From Flavobacteriales bacterium (lineage in GTDB: Bacteria; Bacteroidota; Bacteroidia; Flavobacteriales_D; Crocinitomicaceae), in assembly GCA_947463385.1 (NCBI GenBank), contig CANHSL010000020.1:1-33043 (forward strand): a DNA stretch of 33,043 nucleotides. Reading direction: 5' to 3'. This document shows positions 19,414 through 28,030 of this stretch, piece after piece. Both the position numbers and the translations under genes were made by a program. Below the pieces are notes generated by a model. That model made no database searches. It was not told where the DNA came from and worked only from the letters and a program-made list of their open reading frames with translations. Each line of letters begins with the position of its first letter. Position 1 is the stretch's first letter.

Positions 19414-19623
19414 ATGAAAAAATTAGTTTTAGCTGTTGCGTTGGTTACCATGAGTGGAACGATCGCTTCAAAAGTATACGCTGCTCAAACTGGCGTTAAA
19501 ATGGAACTTCGTGACGACGACAAAAAGAAAAAGAAAAAGAAAAAAGGAAGTTGTTCATCAACGGAACAAAAGAAATGTTGTTCTGGGTCAACCCAAAAAT
19601 CTGGGTGCAGCGATAAGCACTAA
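19414..19623 (+). CDS. Small exported Lys-tract / Cys-rich peptide, function unknown
   Basis: A 69-residue protein with a signal peptide (about 1-24, cleavage likely after VYAA). The mature part is about 45 residues: an acidic DDD followed by eight consecutive Lys, then a Ser/Cys-rich tail with four Cys (SCSS, KCCSG, SGCSD) and a final Asp-Lys-His. The codons of the Lys run are almost pure A with regular G. The Cys spacing and terminal His could bind metal or form disulfides, but no family function is known to me; similar Lys/Cys-rich exported peptides are common in Flavobacteria. It lies 30 bases after psd and is closed by a strong terminator. A weak -7-like TACATTTA lies just upstream. Confidence 0.8.
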   Translation: MKKLVLAVALVTMSGTIASKVYAAQTGVKMELRDDDKKKKKKKKGSCSSTEQKKCCSGSTQKSGCSDKH

Positions 19624-19639
19624 GAAAACAAATTTCAAT

Positions 19640-19665
19640 AAAAAAGGGGCCTCGGCCCCTTTTTT
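19640..19665. terminator. Bidirectional rho-independent terminator
   Basis: A-run (19640-19645), stem GGGGC / GCCCC extended by A-T pairs, tetraloop CTCG, T-run (19660-19665). It serves the small exported peptide gene and the converging acyl-CoA synthetase gene, whose stop codon is one base away. Confidence 0.9.
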
Positions 19666-19666
19666 A

Positions 19667-21424
19667 TTACTCAAAAATCTCATTGAATTGTTGATTGTAT
19701 TTTTCAAGAATCACCTTCCTTTTCAACTTTAGTGTTGGCGTTAATTCATTGCCTTCAATCGAAAATAAATTAGGCAAAAGTTTGATCTTTTTAATTTGCT
19801 CCCAATTTCCAAGGTGAGCATTTACTTTTTCTATCTCCTCAAACATCCGTTTATTTAGGGTTGGATCTGCGATGATTTCCTCATTGCTCAAGTTATCAAA
19901 AGATAGATCATGTCGTTTTGCCCAAGCCCGAACAAATGCATAATCTGGTATAATGAATGCTGCAGGAAACTTTTGATTCTCCCCAATGACCATAGCTTGC
20001 TCAATAAATCGAGACTCTTTCAAGGAATTCTCAATGGCCTGAGGTACAATATATTTACCCCCTGAGGTTTTAAAAATCTCCTTTTTACGGTCGGTTATTT
20101 TAAGGAACTTTTCTTCAATAAATTCACCAATATCACCCGTTTTCAACCACCCCTCTTCATTAAACACGTCTTTGGTCGCTTCCTCGTTGTTATAATATCC
20201 AATCATAACATTGGGACCTTTAACCAAAATCTCGCCGTCTGATGCAATCATTACCTGTACCTCATCAATTAAAGCGCCCACACTTCCAAAACGAATTCCA
20301 CGCTGAAATGAATTCACTGAAATAACAGGTGAGGTTTCAGTCATTCCATACCCTTCCAAAATCGGGATACCCGCGGCTAAAAATATTCGAGACAACCTAG
20401 GCTGTAAGGCCGCACTACCAGATGCAATAGCACGTACATTCCCACCCAAGGCTTCCTGCCATTTTGAAAAAATCAACTTTTTAGCGATGCCTAGCTTCAT
20501 ATAATACCAAGATCCTTTTCCTGTTTGCTCATATTCTTCTGCCAGTCCAACCGCCCAAAAGAAAAGCTTTTTCTTTACTCCTGTTAAATCTTCTCCTTTA
20601 GCAATAATCTTATCGTACACCTTTTCTATCAATCGTGGAACGGCGCTAAAGACATCGGGTTTTACTTCGCGTATGTTATCGCCAATGGTCTCCATAGACT
20701 CCGCGAAATATATCGAAGCGCCGATGTACATATACAAATAATGAAGCATTCGCTCATAAATATGGCACACCGGAAGAAAAGATAATACCTTCGAATGTTG
20801 ATCCGCTGGAATTGGCTCTTCACAGGCTAACACATTAGAAAGGACGTTTCCATGAGTTAGCATCACTCCTTTGGGGTTACCCGTTGTGCCTGAGGTATAG
20901 ATAATGGTTACCATGTCCTCTGACTTAACAGCATCCATGCGTTCTTGAACCATCAACTCCGAAATTTCATGCTGCAAGTCAAATAAGGTATTCCAAGAAC
21001 TTACATTTGGCAAGGAATCGAAAGAAAACACCTCTTTTAAGCGAGCCAATTGAGGTTTCACCTCATTGATTTTATCCGCGATTTCTTGATTTCCAACAAA
21101 CATATATTCAGCGGCACAATCGTTAAGAATGTAGGCATAATCCTTTGCTGAGATGGTCGGATATAAAGGTACGAGTATGGCACCCACCTGCTGCACAGCA
21201 ATATCTAGAATATTCCATTCATATCGGTTGCTAGAAGCCACTGCTATGCGATCACCTGCCACTACTCCCATGTGATACAACGCCTTAGACAAGCGCATGG
21301 CTTGCTGTAAAAACTCCTGCGTAGAAAGGGACTGCCATTGGCCATCCACCTTCGTATTGAACATAGTCGCTTGAGGAAAATTCTTTAATTGATGGTAAGG
21401 AACATCAAACAATCGATTTAACAT
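19667..21424 (-). CDS. Long-chain fatty acid--CoA ligase (AMP-forming)
   Basis: This ANL-superfamily enzyme activates long-chain fatty acids to acyl-CoA through an acyl-AMP. The 585-residue product has the P-loop IIYTSGTTGNPKGVMLTHG, the A5 motif LEGYGMTETSPV, the motif WLKTGDIGEF and the hinge DRKKEIFKTSGGKYI. It resembles the long-chain type (FadD15/ACSL-like) with the middle insert containing LPVCHIYERMLHYLYMYIG. No signal peptide; probably cytoplasmic or membrane-associated. It follows the 86-residue gene on the same strand with a 40-base gap and no perfect promoter element, so the two are probably co-transcribed. Confidence 0.94.
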   Translation of the reverse strand: MLNRLFDVPYHQLKNFPQATMFNTKVDGQWQSLSTQEFLQQAMRLSKALYHMGVVAGDRIAVASSNRYEWNILDIAVQQVGAILVPLYPTISAKDYAYILNDCAAEYMFVGNQEIADKINEVKPQLARLKEVFSFDSLPNVSSWNTLFDLQHEISELMVQERMDAVKSEDMVTIIYTSGTTGNPKGVMLTHGNVLSNVLACEEPIPADQHSKVLSFLPVCHIYERMLHYLYMYIGASIYFAESMETIGDNIREVKPDVFSAVPRLIEKVYDKIIAKGEDLTGVKKKLFFWAVGLAEEYEQTGKGSWYYMKLGIAKKLIFSKWQEALGGNVRAIASGSAALQPRLSRIFLAAGIPILEGYGMTETSPVISVNSFQRGIRFGSVGALIDEVQVMIASDGEILVKGPNVMIGYYNNEEATKDVFNEEGWLKTGDIGEFIEEKFLKITDRKKEIFKTSGGKYIVPQAIENSLKESRFIEQAMVIGENQKFPAAFIIPDYAFVRAWAKRHDLSFDNLSNEEIIADPTLNKRMFEEIEKVNAHLGNWEQIKKIKLLPNLFSIEGNELTPTLKLKRKVILEKYNQQFNEIFE

Positions 21425-21464
21425 AGCATTCGTATTTAGTAATCGGTTAATCAGTTTTTTTAAA

Positions 21465-21725
21465 TCAATGGTTTAAGCCATTCAATTTATCTAAGAGTTC
21501 ATCAGATTTCTGATCAAAATCAGACACAATCGATTTGAAATCTGCTTTTGTTTTCCCGGTATTGATACGAGACAACAATTCATTATAGGTAGAAATGACC
21601 TCCTCGATCAATCCTTCTGCTGCGTCAGCCTTATCGTCATTTACCTCTTGGATATAAATACACTCATCTATTACATCAATGATCATTGCATTGATTTGTT
21701 TCTTTAACATTCGTTTATTTGCCAT
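21465..21725 (-). CDS. Conserved small helical protein, function unknown
   Basis: An 86-residue, acidic, almost wholly helical cytoplasmic protein beginning MANKRMLKKQINAMIID. It has no Cys beyond one, no membrane segment and no recognisable domain. Proteins with this MANK...LKK start and length are, to my memory, widespread unnamed proteins in Flavobacteria, so it is likely real. A perfect -7 element lies 13 bases upstream. It is upstream of and probably co-transcribed with the acyl-CoA ligase, and divergent from rlmI. I cannot assign a function. Confidence 0.8.
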   Translation of the reverse strand: MANKRMLKKQINAMIIDVIDECIYIQEVNDDKADAAEGLIEEVISTYNELLSRINTGKTKADFKSIVSDFDQKSDELLDKLNGLNH

Positions 21726-21738
21726 CTTGTGTTTTTTC

Positions 21739-21746
21739 CAAATATA
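21739..21746 (-). promoter_or_regulatory. Putative promoter -7 element of the 86-residue protein / acyl-CoA ligase pair
   Basis: On the minus strand this reads TATATTTG, a perfect TAnnTTTG, ending 13 bases before the ATG at 21725. Confidence 0.5.
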
Positions 21747-21784
21747 TTCATTTTAATCATAACAAAGCGCCCAATGTAAATCGC

Positions 21785-21792
21785 TACTTTTG
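21785..21792 (+). promoter_or_regulatory. Putative rlmI promoter -7 element (leaderless configuration)
   Basis: TACTTTTG, a perfect TAnnTTTG, followed by four bases (TACT) and then a GTG codon at 21797 that I take as the rlmI start. Confidence 0.5.
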
Positions 21793-21796
21793 TACT

Positions 21797-22969
21797 GTGG
21801 TTCCAATAATTAAATTAAAGAAAGGGAAAGAAGCATCCCTGCACAGAAAACATCCTTGGGTTTTTTCAGGGGCAATTGCCAGTGACTGTACATCGCTTGA
21901 AGATGGTCAGTTAGTTACGGTTAACAGTTGGAACGGTACATTTTTAGCCTTAGGGCACTTTCAACACGGATCCATAGCGGTTCGAGTCATTTCATTTAGT
22001 GAGGTGGATCTCAATCAAGAATTTTGGAATACACGCATTGCCGAGATGGTGGAATTGCGAAAGAAATTAGGGCTATTATCTGCAACGAACTCCATTTTCC
22101 GAATCTGTCATGGGGAGGGAGATGAACTTCCCGGATTGGTAATAGATTACTATACGGGGGTAGCTGTAATACAATGCCACTCCATCGGAATGGTTCAGCA
22201 CCTTAGTGAAATCACCGATGCATTAACCTTAAGCCTTGGGCAGGACTTGCTTGCAGTATACCATAAATCCTCTGAAACCTTACCTAAACGACACGCCATT
22301 ACGGACGGTTATTTATATGGCGAGGTGCCCACACCGCATTATGCCAAAGAAGACGGAATAAGCTATGCCATAGATTGGATTAACGGGCAAAAAACCGGAT
22401 TCTTCATTGATCAGCGGGATAACCGAACCATGGTAGGCAAATTGTCACAAGGAAAGAAAGTACTAAATGCGTTCTGTTATTCGGGAGGCTTTAGTTTACA
22501 AGCATTAAAAAATAATGCGAGCGTTGTGTATTCTTTGGACAGCTCACAAAAAGCCATTGCGTTAGTAGAGCAAAACGTTCAATTAAATGGCATGGAAGAC
22601 CGTCATATATCGGTGGTAGCAGATGCCATGGAATTCATGAAGGAACTCCCAGAGGAATTCGATATCATAATTCTTGACCCACCAGCTTTTGCAAAACACC
22701 TTGACAAAAAGCACAAAGCGGTTCAAGGATATAAGCGCTTGAATGCGCATGCATTGCGACAAATAAAATCTGGTGGAATATTGATTACCTTTTCTTGTTC
22801 GCAAGTAATCGACAAATCGCTGTTTAATCATACCATTATTTCTGCAGCGATAGAATCGAACCGAAAAGTAAAAATACTTTATCAATTACATCAACCTGCC
22901 GACCATCCAATTGGTGCCTTTCATCCAGAAGGTGAATATTTAAAAGGTTTAGTTGTTTATGTCGAGTAA
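21797..22969 (+). CDS. rlmI: 23S rRNA (cytosine) methyltransferase RlmI-type
   Basis: RlmI-type enzymes make m5C in 23S rRNA using SAM. The order is an N-terminal PUA-like domain (KKGKEASLHRKHPWVFSGAI), the EEHUD-like middle region and a Rossmann methyltransferase domain. The last has FIDQRDNR, VLNAFCYSGGFSLQALKN and the catalytic-loop IILDPPAFAK, followed by FSCSQ. I choose GTG 21797 (390 residues). The open frame extends upstream to a TTG at 21719, but that stretch is intergenic in character and holds the promoter of both divergent genes. The end overlaps the MATE gene by 11 bases. Class is sure; exact target base is inferred from the family. Confidence 0.9.
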   Translation: MVPIIKLKKGKEASLHRKHPWVFSGAIASDCTSLEDGQLVTVNSWNGTFLALGHFQHGSIAVRVISFSEVDLNQEFWNTRIAEMVELRKKLGLLSATNSIFRICHGEGDELPGLVIDYYTGVAVIQCHSIGMVQHLSEITDALTLSLGQDLLAVYHKSSETLPKRHAITDGYLYGEVPTPHYAKEDGISYAIDWINGQKTGFFIDQRDNRTMVGKLSQGKKVLNAFCYSGGFSLQALKNNASVVYSLDSSQKAIALVEQNVQLNGMEDRHISVVADAMEFMKELPEEFDIIILDPPAFAKHLDKKHKAVQGYKRLNAHALRQIKSGGILITFSCSQVIDKSLFNHTIISAAIESNRKVKILYQLHQPADHPIGAFHPEGEYLKGLVVYVE

Positions 22970-24299
22970 ACTCTTACCCTTAACGTATAAGTCTATCCTT
23001 GGTGTAGCCTTACCGATGATGGTTTCCGGCTTCATACAATCCATCGTGCTGATTACGGATTCTGCATTCATAAGCAGGTATAGCATTGAAGGGTTTGATG
23101 CAGTAGGTAATGCAGGCTTGGCGTATATCACCTTTTACATGATGCTTCTAGGGATGTCCGATGGGGCCCAAATCCTCATGGCGAGGAGAATTGGTGAGTC
23201 CAGGGCAGACCAGCTGGGTAGAATTCTCAACGCGACATGGATTATACTTGGGATACTTGCCGTGATTTTTTACATTGTGCTTACCCTCTATATTCCCTCA
23301 TGGATTAGCGCGTATTCGCGAAATCAGGAGGTAGCCAGCTTACAAGGTGAATTCATTCAGCATAGGTCATTTGCCTTATTCTTTTGCATGATTACTTTAG
23401 GATTTCAGGCATTTTATCTAGCACGTGGTAAATCATGGGTGGTATTAATTGCTGCCATAATAACTGCCAGTACGAACATACTGTTTGATTATCTGCTCAT
23501 CTTTGGCATCGGAATATTTCCGGAAATGGGTGTTGCCGGTGCGGCGACCGCCTCGTCAATCGCGGATGGATTAGGAATGCTGTTTTTGGTGGTATTTACC
23601 ATTGGCTCAAAAGAAAACAAATCGTACAACTTATTTGGAAGCATAAAAGGGGTTTGGTTTGAGCTAAAGGAATTAATCAGTATTGGAACGCCCCTATTGC
23701 TTCAGGGGTTCTCTGCCCTATTCACGTGGACCTTGTTTTTCACGTGGATTGAACAAATGGGAAAATATCAGCTTACCGTATCACAAAACATCCGATCCAT
23801 TTACTTTTTGGCCTTTGTTCCAATCTGGGGATTTGCTGGAACTACCAAAACGTATATTTCTCAATACATAGGAGCGGCTAAGCAACAAGAGCTACCAAGA
23901 ATTCAACGCCGCATACAGCTGCTTACACTTCTCTTTATGTTGCTGACCTTTCATGGTGCCATTTTCTATCCGGAAACCTTGATATCTATCATCAACCCCC
24001 ACGAGCAATACCTTAAAGACAGCAGCGCTATACTTCGACTTGTTGCTGGTTCAATCTTGTTATATGCCTTAGTATCCGTTTATTTCCAAACCATTCATGG
24101 AAGTGGAAACACCGTGGCCTCAATGACCATTGAAATAATTTCTGTTGGGGTTTATACGCTGAGTGTTTATCTGTTTATTAAAGTTTGGGCCTTCGATATT
24201 TATCATGTTTGGACCGTTGAATATATATACTTTGGCACCATGGGACTATTGTCGTATTTATATTTAAACTTATTTTCTTGGAACAATAAACGCATTTAA
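22959..24299 (+). CDS. MATE-family efflux transporter
   Basis: Multidrug and toxin extrusion transporters export cationic compounds using Na+ or H+ gradients. The 446-residue protein has about 12 hydrophobic segments in two similar halves, with the MATE patterns LPMMVSGFIQSIVLITDSAFI near the start and GVAGAATASSIADGLGMLF in the fourth to sixth helices. The second half starts near ISIGTPLLLQGFSALF. I use ATG 22959 rather than an in-frame TTG two codons earlier. It overlaps rlmI by 11 bases and directly abuts fmt, so it is translated as part of an rlmI-MATE-fmt unit. Substrate unknown. Confidence 0.9.
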   Translation: MSSKLLPLTYKSILGVALPMMVSGFIQSIVLITDSAFISRYSIEGFDAVGNAGLAYITFYMMLLGMSDGAQILMARRIGESRADQLGRILNATWIILGILAVIFYIVLTLYIPSWISAYSRNQEVASLQGEFIQHRSFALFFCMITLGFQAFYLARGKSWVVLIAAIITASTNILFDYLLIFGIGIFPEMGVAGAATASSIADGLGMLFLVVFTIGSKENKSYNLFGSIKGVWFELKELISIGTPLLLQGFSALFTWTLFFTWIEQMGKYQLTVSQNIRSIYFLAFVPIWGFAGTTKTYISQYIGAAKQQELPRIQRRIQLLTLLFMLLTFHGAIFYPETLISIINPHEQYLKDSSAILRLVAGSILLYALVSVYFQTIHGSGNTVASMTIEIISVGVYTLSVYLFIKVWAFDIYHVWTVEYIYFGTMGLLSYLYLNLFSWNNKRI

Positions 24300-25244
24300 A
24301 TGGGATTGAAGATTGTTTTCATGGGAACCCCTAGCTTTGCTAGCCATATGCTTGAGGGGTTAATTTCATCTGCACACAAGGTGGTGGCTGTAGTAACGGT
24401 GGCCGATAAACCTGCAGGGAGGGGTCAGCAACTCAGAGAAAGTGCGGTTAAAGAAACAGCCAAACAAGCTGGCATCCCAATACTTCAACCAAGCTCGTTA
24501 AAAGATGAAGAATTTCTTTCGAAACTAAAAGCATTTGAGGCCGACGTATTTGTGGTTGTTGCATTCCGAATGTTACCCGAGGTGGTTTGGAAAATGCCGG
24601 CAAAGGGAACCATTAATCTTCACGCATCCTTACTGCCCAATTATCGGGGAGCGGCACCTATTAATTGGGCCATTATAAACGGTGAATCACGAACAGGCTT
24701 GACCACATTTTTTATCAATGAAGCCATTGACTGTGGGGCAATACTGAAGCAGCATCACATGGACATATTACCGGGTACCACCGCAGGTGAACTGCACGAC
24801 CAAATGCTTGATCCCGGAGCAGCGTTAATCCTTGATACCCTCAATGCAATAGAAAATAACCTTGCCGAATCAATCCCGCAATCAGCCACTGATTCCATAA
24901 AAGAAGCGCCCAAACTCACGAAGCTAAATACACGTGTTAATTTCAAGGCCACAGGATTAGAAATCACCAACCTAGTCAATGGCTTAAATCCATATCCTAG
25001 TGCCTATTGTTTGTTGCGCCACACCCCTACCCAACGCATCGTAAATTTCAAACTATTTAAGGGCATATTTTTAGCCGATGAGCATCCAACTGAAGGCCTG
25101 TCATCAACAAAAGATGGCATACTTATCCCTTGCAAGGATGGATACTTTTGTTTACAAATGTTACAAGCAGAGGGTAAACGCAGCATGAATCATAAGGAAT
25201 TCTTAGCAGGTAATGACATTACTCAATTTGAGGTGTGTGAATGA
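24300..25244 (+). CDS. fmt: Methionyl-tRNA formyltransferase
   Basis: Fmt formylates initiator Met-tRNA using 10-formyl-tetrahydrofolate. The 314-residue product has the N-terminal formyltransferase domain with IVFMGTPSFA, DKPAGRGQQL, and the catalytic NLHASLLPNYRGAAPINWAI (His108 region). The later Asp is in NEAIDCGAIL. The C-terminal OB-like domain begins near residue 205. The ATG immediately follows the TAA of the MATE gene (zero spacing), and no promoter element is seen, indicating translation coupling. Length and start match the family. Confidence 0.96.
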   Translation: MGLKIVFMGTPSFASHMLEGLISSAHKVVAVVTVADKPAGRGQQLRESAVKETAKQAGIPILQPSSLKDEEFLSKLKAFEADVFVVVAFRMLPEVVWKMPAKGTINLHASLLPNYRGAAPINWAIINGESRTGLTTFFINEAIDCGAILKQHHMDILPGTTAGELHDQMLDPGAALILDTLNAIENNLAESIPQSATDSIKEAPKLTKLNTRVNFKATGLEITNLVNGLNPYPSAYCLLRHTPTQRIVNFKLFKGIFLADEHPTEGLSSTKDGILIPCKDGYFCLQMLQAEGKRSMNHKEFLAGNDITQFEVCE

Positions 25245-25298
25245 TCTTTTTTATTCTTCGTGTGTTTTAAATTGAATTAATGCTATTTTTAACCCTGA

Positions 25299-25652
25299 AT
25301 GTCAGATTTCAAATCAAATAGAAAGGAACTTGATGAAGAGTTAGAAAAATTCATGCGCCTGCTTGAAGAACTTCTTCCTCATTATCATCATTTACTCAAA
25401 AAAGAACCCCTTTCATCGGATGAATTGAAGCGATTGGGAGAAATTGAACATTATTTAATCGGCGTTAATGCAAAAATCCTTGAAATCAAAAAACGCCTAG
25501 AGCAAGATTTATTTGGGCAATCGCTTGACGTATATTACAAAACTAAAAAGGATGCCATTGCTGGTAATCCGCACGCGAAGCTGAAATTAGAGCGTATGAG
25601 GGATTCATTTTCTGAAGCGCTTCAAGGGGGTGAAATCTTCAATTTCAATTGA
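25299..25652 (+). CDS. Small coiled-coil protein, function unknown
   Basis: A 117-residue charged protein with no signal or membrane segment. Residues 7-75 are strongly helical with heptad-like Leu/Ile (EELEKFMRLLEELLPHYHHLL, then LGEIEHYLIGVNAKILEIKKRLEQDL). A short conserved-looking segment follows (VYYKTKKDAIAGNPHAKLKLERM). I do not recognise a family. A near-consensus -7 element (TATTTTTA, one mismatch) ends 7 bases before the ATG. It sits between fmt and gpsA in a separate unit. The clean frame and base usage like its neighbours argue that it is expressed. Confidence 0.7.
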   Translation: MSDFKSNRKELDEELEKFMRLLEELLPHYHHLLKKEPLSSDELKRLGEIEHYLIGVNAKILEIKKRLEQDLFGQSLDVYYKTKKDAIAGNPHAKLKLERMRDSFSEALQGGEIFNFN

Positions 25653-25687
25653 TTAGCATCCTAATTATTTGATTTCTTGAGAATGAT

Positions 25688-25695
25688 TAACTTTG
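25688..25695 (+). promoter_or_regulatory. Putative gpsA promoter -7 element (near-leaderless)
   Basis: TAACTTTG, a perfect TAnnTTTG, ends 3 bases before ATG 25699. It makes the upstream in-frame TTG at 25693 an implausible start. Confidence 0.55.
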
Positions 25696-25698
25696 CAT

Positions 25699-26706
25699 AT
25701 GGTGAATAAAGCACAACCTATGCGTATTGGGGTTATTGGAAGTGGAAGTTGGGCAACAGCGCTTGTTAAACTCTTTTCAAACACTCAATCTCATGTGAAT
25801 TGGTGGGTGAGGTCGGAGGAATCTATTGCGCATATCCAAGCATACAAACACAATCCCAGGTATTTACAATCTGCAGAATTAGAAGTAAGTAAATTAAGAT
25901 TAAGTGCTTCGTTACATGAGGTGATATCTTCAAGTGATTATTTAATCGTAGCTGTTCCGGCGGCTTTTATTCATGAAATTTTTAAAGCAATAGACCCAGC
26001 TCTTTTTCAAGATAAAATAGTGATTTCAGCGGTCAAGGGCATCATACCGGAATTCAACGCAATTCCTGCGCGCTATTTTCATAAAACGTTTGGTATACCG
26101 TATTCATGCATTGGTATTATTTGTGGGCCTTGTCACGCCGAAGAAGTTGCACTGGAACGCCTCTCGTATTTAACCGTTGGTTGTGATGATATAGAGGTAG
26201 CCGAACAGGTGGCGAATGCCTTGCGATGTCGGTATATTAAAGTGACCGTGAGTGAAGATTTATTTGGTGCTGAAATTTCAGCGATTTTAAAGAATGTATA
26301 TGCCTTAGCCTCTGGTATATGTGCTGGTATTGGCTATGGGGACAATTTCCAGGCAGTACTCGTTTCAAATGCCATTCAAGAAATCGAACGCTTTATTGAT
26401 GTTGTAAATCCCGTGCATCGCGATGTGAAAAATAGCGCATATTTAGGTGATCTATTAGTGACGGCCTATTCGAAGTTTTCTAGAAACAGGACCTTTGGTT
26501 TTATGATTGGTAAAGGATATTCCGTGAAGGCCGCTACCCTAGAAATCGGTATGATTGCTGAAGGATATTACGCCACCAAAAGCCTCATGGAAATGAACGA
26601 AAAGTTTAAGGTAGATTTACCAATTTTAACGGCAGTTTATCAAATCATTTATGCAAACCGATCGGCTAAAAAAACGATGCAGGAATTAGCAGAAAATCTT
26701 AGTTAA
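25699..26706 (+). CDS. gpsA: NAD(P)-dependent glycerol-3-phosphate dehydrogenase
   Basis: GpsA reduces dihydroxyacetone phosphate to sn-glycerol-3-phosphate, the backbone for phospholipids. The 335-residue product has the nucleotide-binding IGVIGSGSWATALVK near residues 9-24. It also has AVPAAFIHEI, SAVKGIIPE, the GPCHAEEVALE motif and the catalytic Lys in EISAILKNVYALASGICAGIGYGDN. ATG 25699 is preferred; an internal ATG at 25720, directly before RIGVIG, remains possible. Aspartate kinase starts 3 bases after the stop, so these two are probably one transcript, joining lipid backbone and aspartate-family amino-acid synthesis. Confidence 0.95.
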   Translation: MVNKAQPMRIGVIGSGSWATALVKLFSNTQSHVNWWVRSEESIAHIQAYKHNPRYLQSAELEVSKLRLSASLHEVISSSDYLIVAVPAAFIHEIFKAIDPALFQDKIVISAVKGIIPEFNAIPARYFHKTFGIPYSCIGIICGPCHAEEVALERLSYLTVGCDDIEVAEQVANALRCRYIKVTVSEDLFGAEISAILKNVYALASGICAGIGYGDNFQAVLVSNAIQEIERFIDVVNPVHRDVKNSAYLGDLLVTAYSKFSRNRTFGFMIGKGYSVKAATLEIGMIAEGYYATKSLMEMNEKFKVDLPILTAVYQIIYANRSAKKTMQELAENLS

Positions 26707-26709
26707 GGT

Positions 26710-27975
26710 ATGAAGGTATTTAAATTTGGAGGTGCCTCCGTTAAGGATGCGGAAGCCATAAGAAATGTTGGCTCTATTCTCTTGCGTTTCGAGCATGAAC
26801 CGGTCCTTGTAGTAGTATCTGCCATGGGGAAAACCACCAACAAACTTGAAGCATGCCTAAGCTATTTACTCGCGCAGGATCAGCTGAATTATTACCATAC
26901 GGTTGATGAATTACGCGATTTTCATGTGGATATAGCCGGTGAGTTATTTCATGATGAACACCGTAAAGTATTCACATTTATTGACGATTTATTCGAACAG
27001 CTTAAAAATAAATTTGAAAAACCCCTTGCAGAACAGCGATCGTTCGAATATGACCAAGTAGTTTCCTTGGGCGAAGTACTTTCATCCTTCATAATTAACG
27101 AATATGTACTTGAACATGGGTTAAAGTCTGAATGGTTAGATGCCAGAAGGTTAATTCGAACTGATAATCACTATCAGGAAGCCAATGTAAACTGGGAGAA
27201 GAGTGAAGCGCTTATTACGGCGCGATTGGAGACATCAATTCACAACACCAATACCTATATCACGCAAGGTTTTATTGGTCATACTGCAGAAGGATTTACT
27301 ACCACCCTCGGAAGGGAGGGGTCTGATTATTCAGCCGCCATATTCGCATTTTGCACCAATGCCTCGGAAGTAACCATATGGAAGGATGTTCCCGGGATGT
27401 TAAATGCAGATCCTAAATATTTCGAGAACACCCAATTGTTATCACAAATCTCCTATCGAGAAGCTATAGAATTGGCATATTTTGGTGCAAGCGTAATTCA
27501 TCCAAAAACGATTAAACCGTTACAAAACAAAGGGATTCCACTGTTTGTAAAAAGTTTTCTTGCCCCAGATGAACCCGGAACGACAATTCAATCGGAAGGC
27601 GGTAACGACCACTTGATTCCATCGTTCATCGTAAAGAAAAATCAAGTGTTAATTACCATTAGTTCTGCTGATTTTTCCTTTATTAATGAAGACGCATTGG
27701 CAAAAATCTTTGAGATCTTTTACAGCAATCGAATCAAGATAAACCTCATGCAAAATTCAGCCTTGAATTTTTCAGTCTTGGTAGATGGGGATAAAGTACA
27801 CATGGAATCACTGCTCGGGAAACTTAGTCCAACCTTTAAATGTAAATACAACGAAGGGGTTGAATTGGTAACCATTCGACATTATAATCAATCCACGATT
27901 AATCAAATGATATCGGGTCGCGACGTATTACTAGAACAACGTTCTCGTCAAACTGCCCGCTTCGTGATTCGCTAG
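26710..27975 (+). CDS. lysC: Aspartate kinase (monofunctional)
   Basis: Aspartate kinase phosphorylates aspartate, opening synthesis of Lys, Met and Thr. The 421-residue product has the kinase N-terminus MKVFKFGGASVKD, VVSAMGKTTN, the catalytic region TLGREGSDYSAA, and EVTIWKDVPGMLNADPKYF. The sequence AYFGASVIHPKTIKPL is typical of the family. From about residue 310 it has a reduced regulatory part with one clear ACT-like segment (VLITISSADFSFINEDALAKIF) and a partial second. It is not fused to homoserine dehydrogenase. The short regulatory tail makes feedback specificity hard to predict. It follows gpsA by 3 bases. Confidence 0.92.
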   Translation: MKVFKFGGASVKDAEAIRNVGSILLRFEHEPVLVVVSAMGKTTNKLEACLSYLLAQDQLNYYHTVDELRDFHVDIAGELFHDEHRKVFTFIDDLFEQLKNKFEKPLAEQRSFEYDQVVSLGEVLSSFIINEYVLEHGLKSEWLDARRLIRTDNHYQEANVNWEKSEALITARLETSIHNTNTYITQGFIGHTAEGFTTTLGREGSDYSAAIFAFCTNASEVTIWKDVPGMLNADPKYFENTQLLSQISYREAIELAYFGASVIHPKTIKPLQNKGIPLFVKSFLAPDEPGTTIQSEGGNDHLIPSFIVKKNQVLITISSADFSFINEDALAKIFEIFYSNRIKINLMQNSALNFSVLVDGDKVHMESLLGKLSPTFKCKYNEGVELVTIRHYNQSTINQMISGRDVLLEQRSRQTARFVIR

Positions 27976-28018
27976 GTAAATACCTTGTTTGTGGTATCAT
28001 AAATTGAAATAGATAGGG

Positions 28019-28026
28019 TAACTTTG
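28019..28026 (+). promoter_or_regulatory. Putative feoAB promoter -7 element (leaderless configuration)
   Basis: TAACTTTG, a perfect TAnnTTTG, followed by four bases (TATC) and the feoA ATG at 28031. I could not recognise a Fur box. Confidence 0.55.
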
Positions 28027-28030
28027 TATC

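Noticed and set aside
19454-19732. 92-residue ORF overlapping the small exported peptide in another frame
   Set aside because: It is the +1 shadow of the Lys tract and runs through the terminator into the acyl-CoA ligase. The in-frame peptide has a proper signal sequence.
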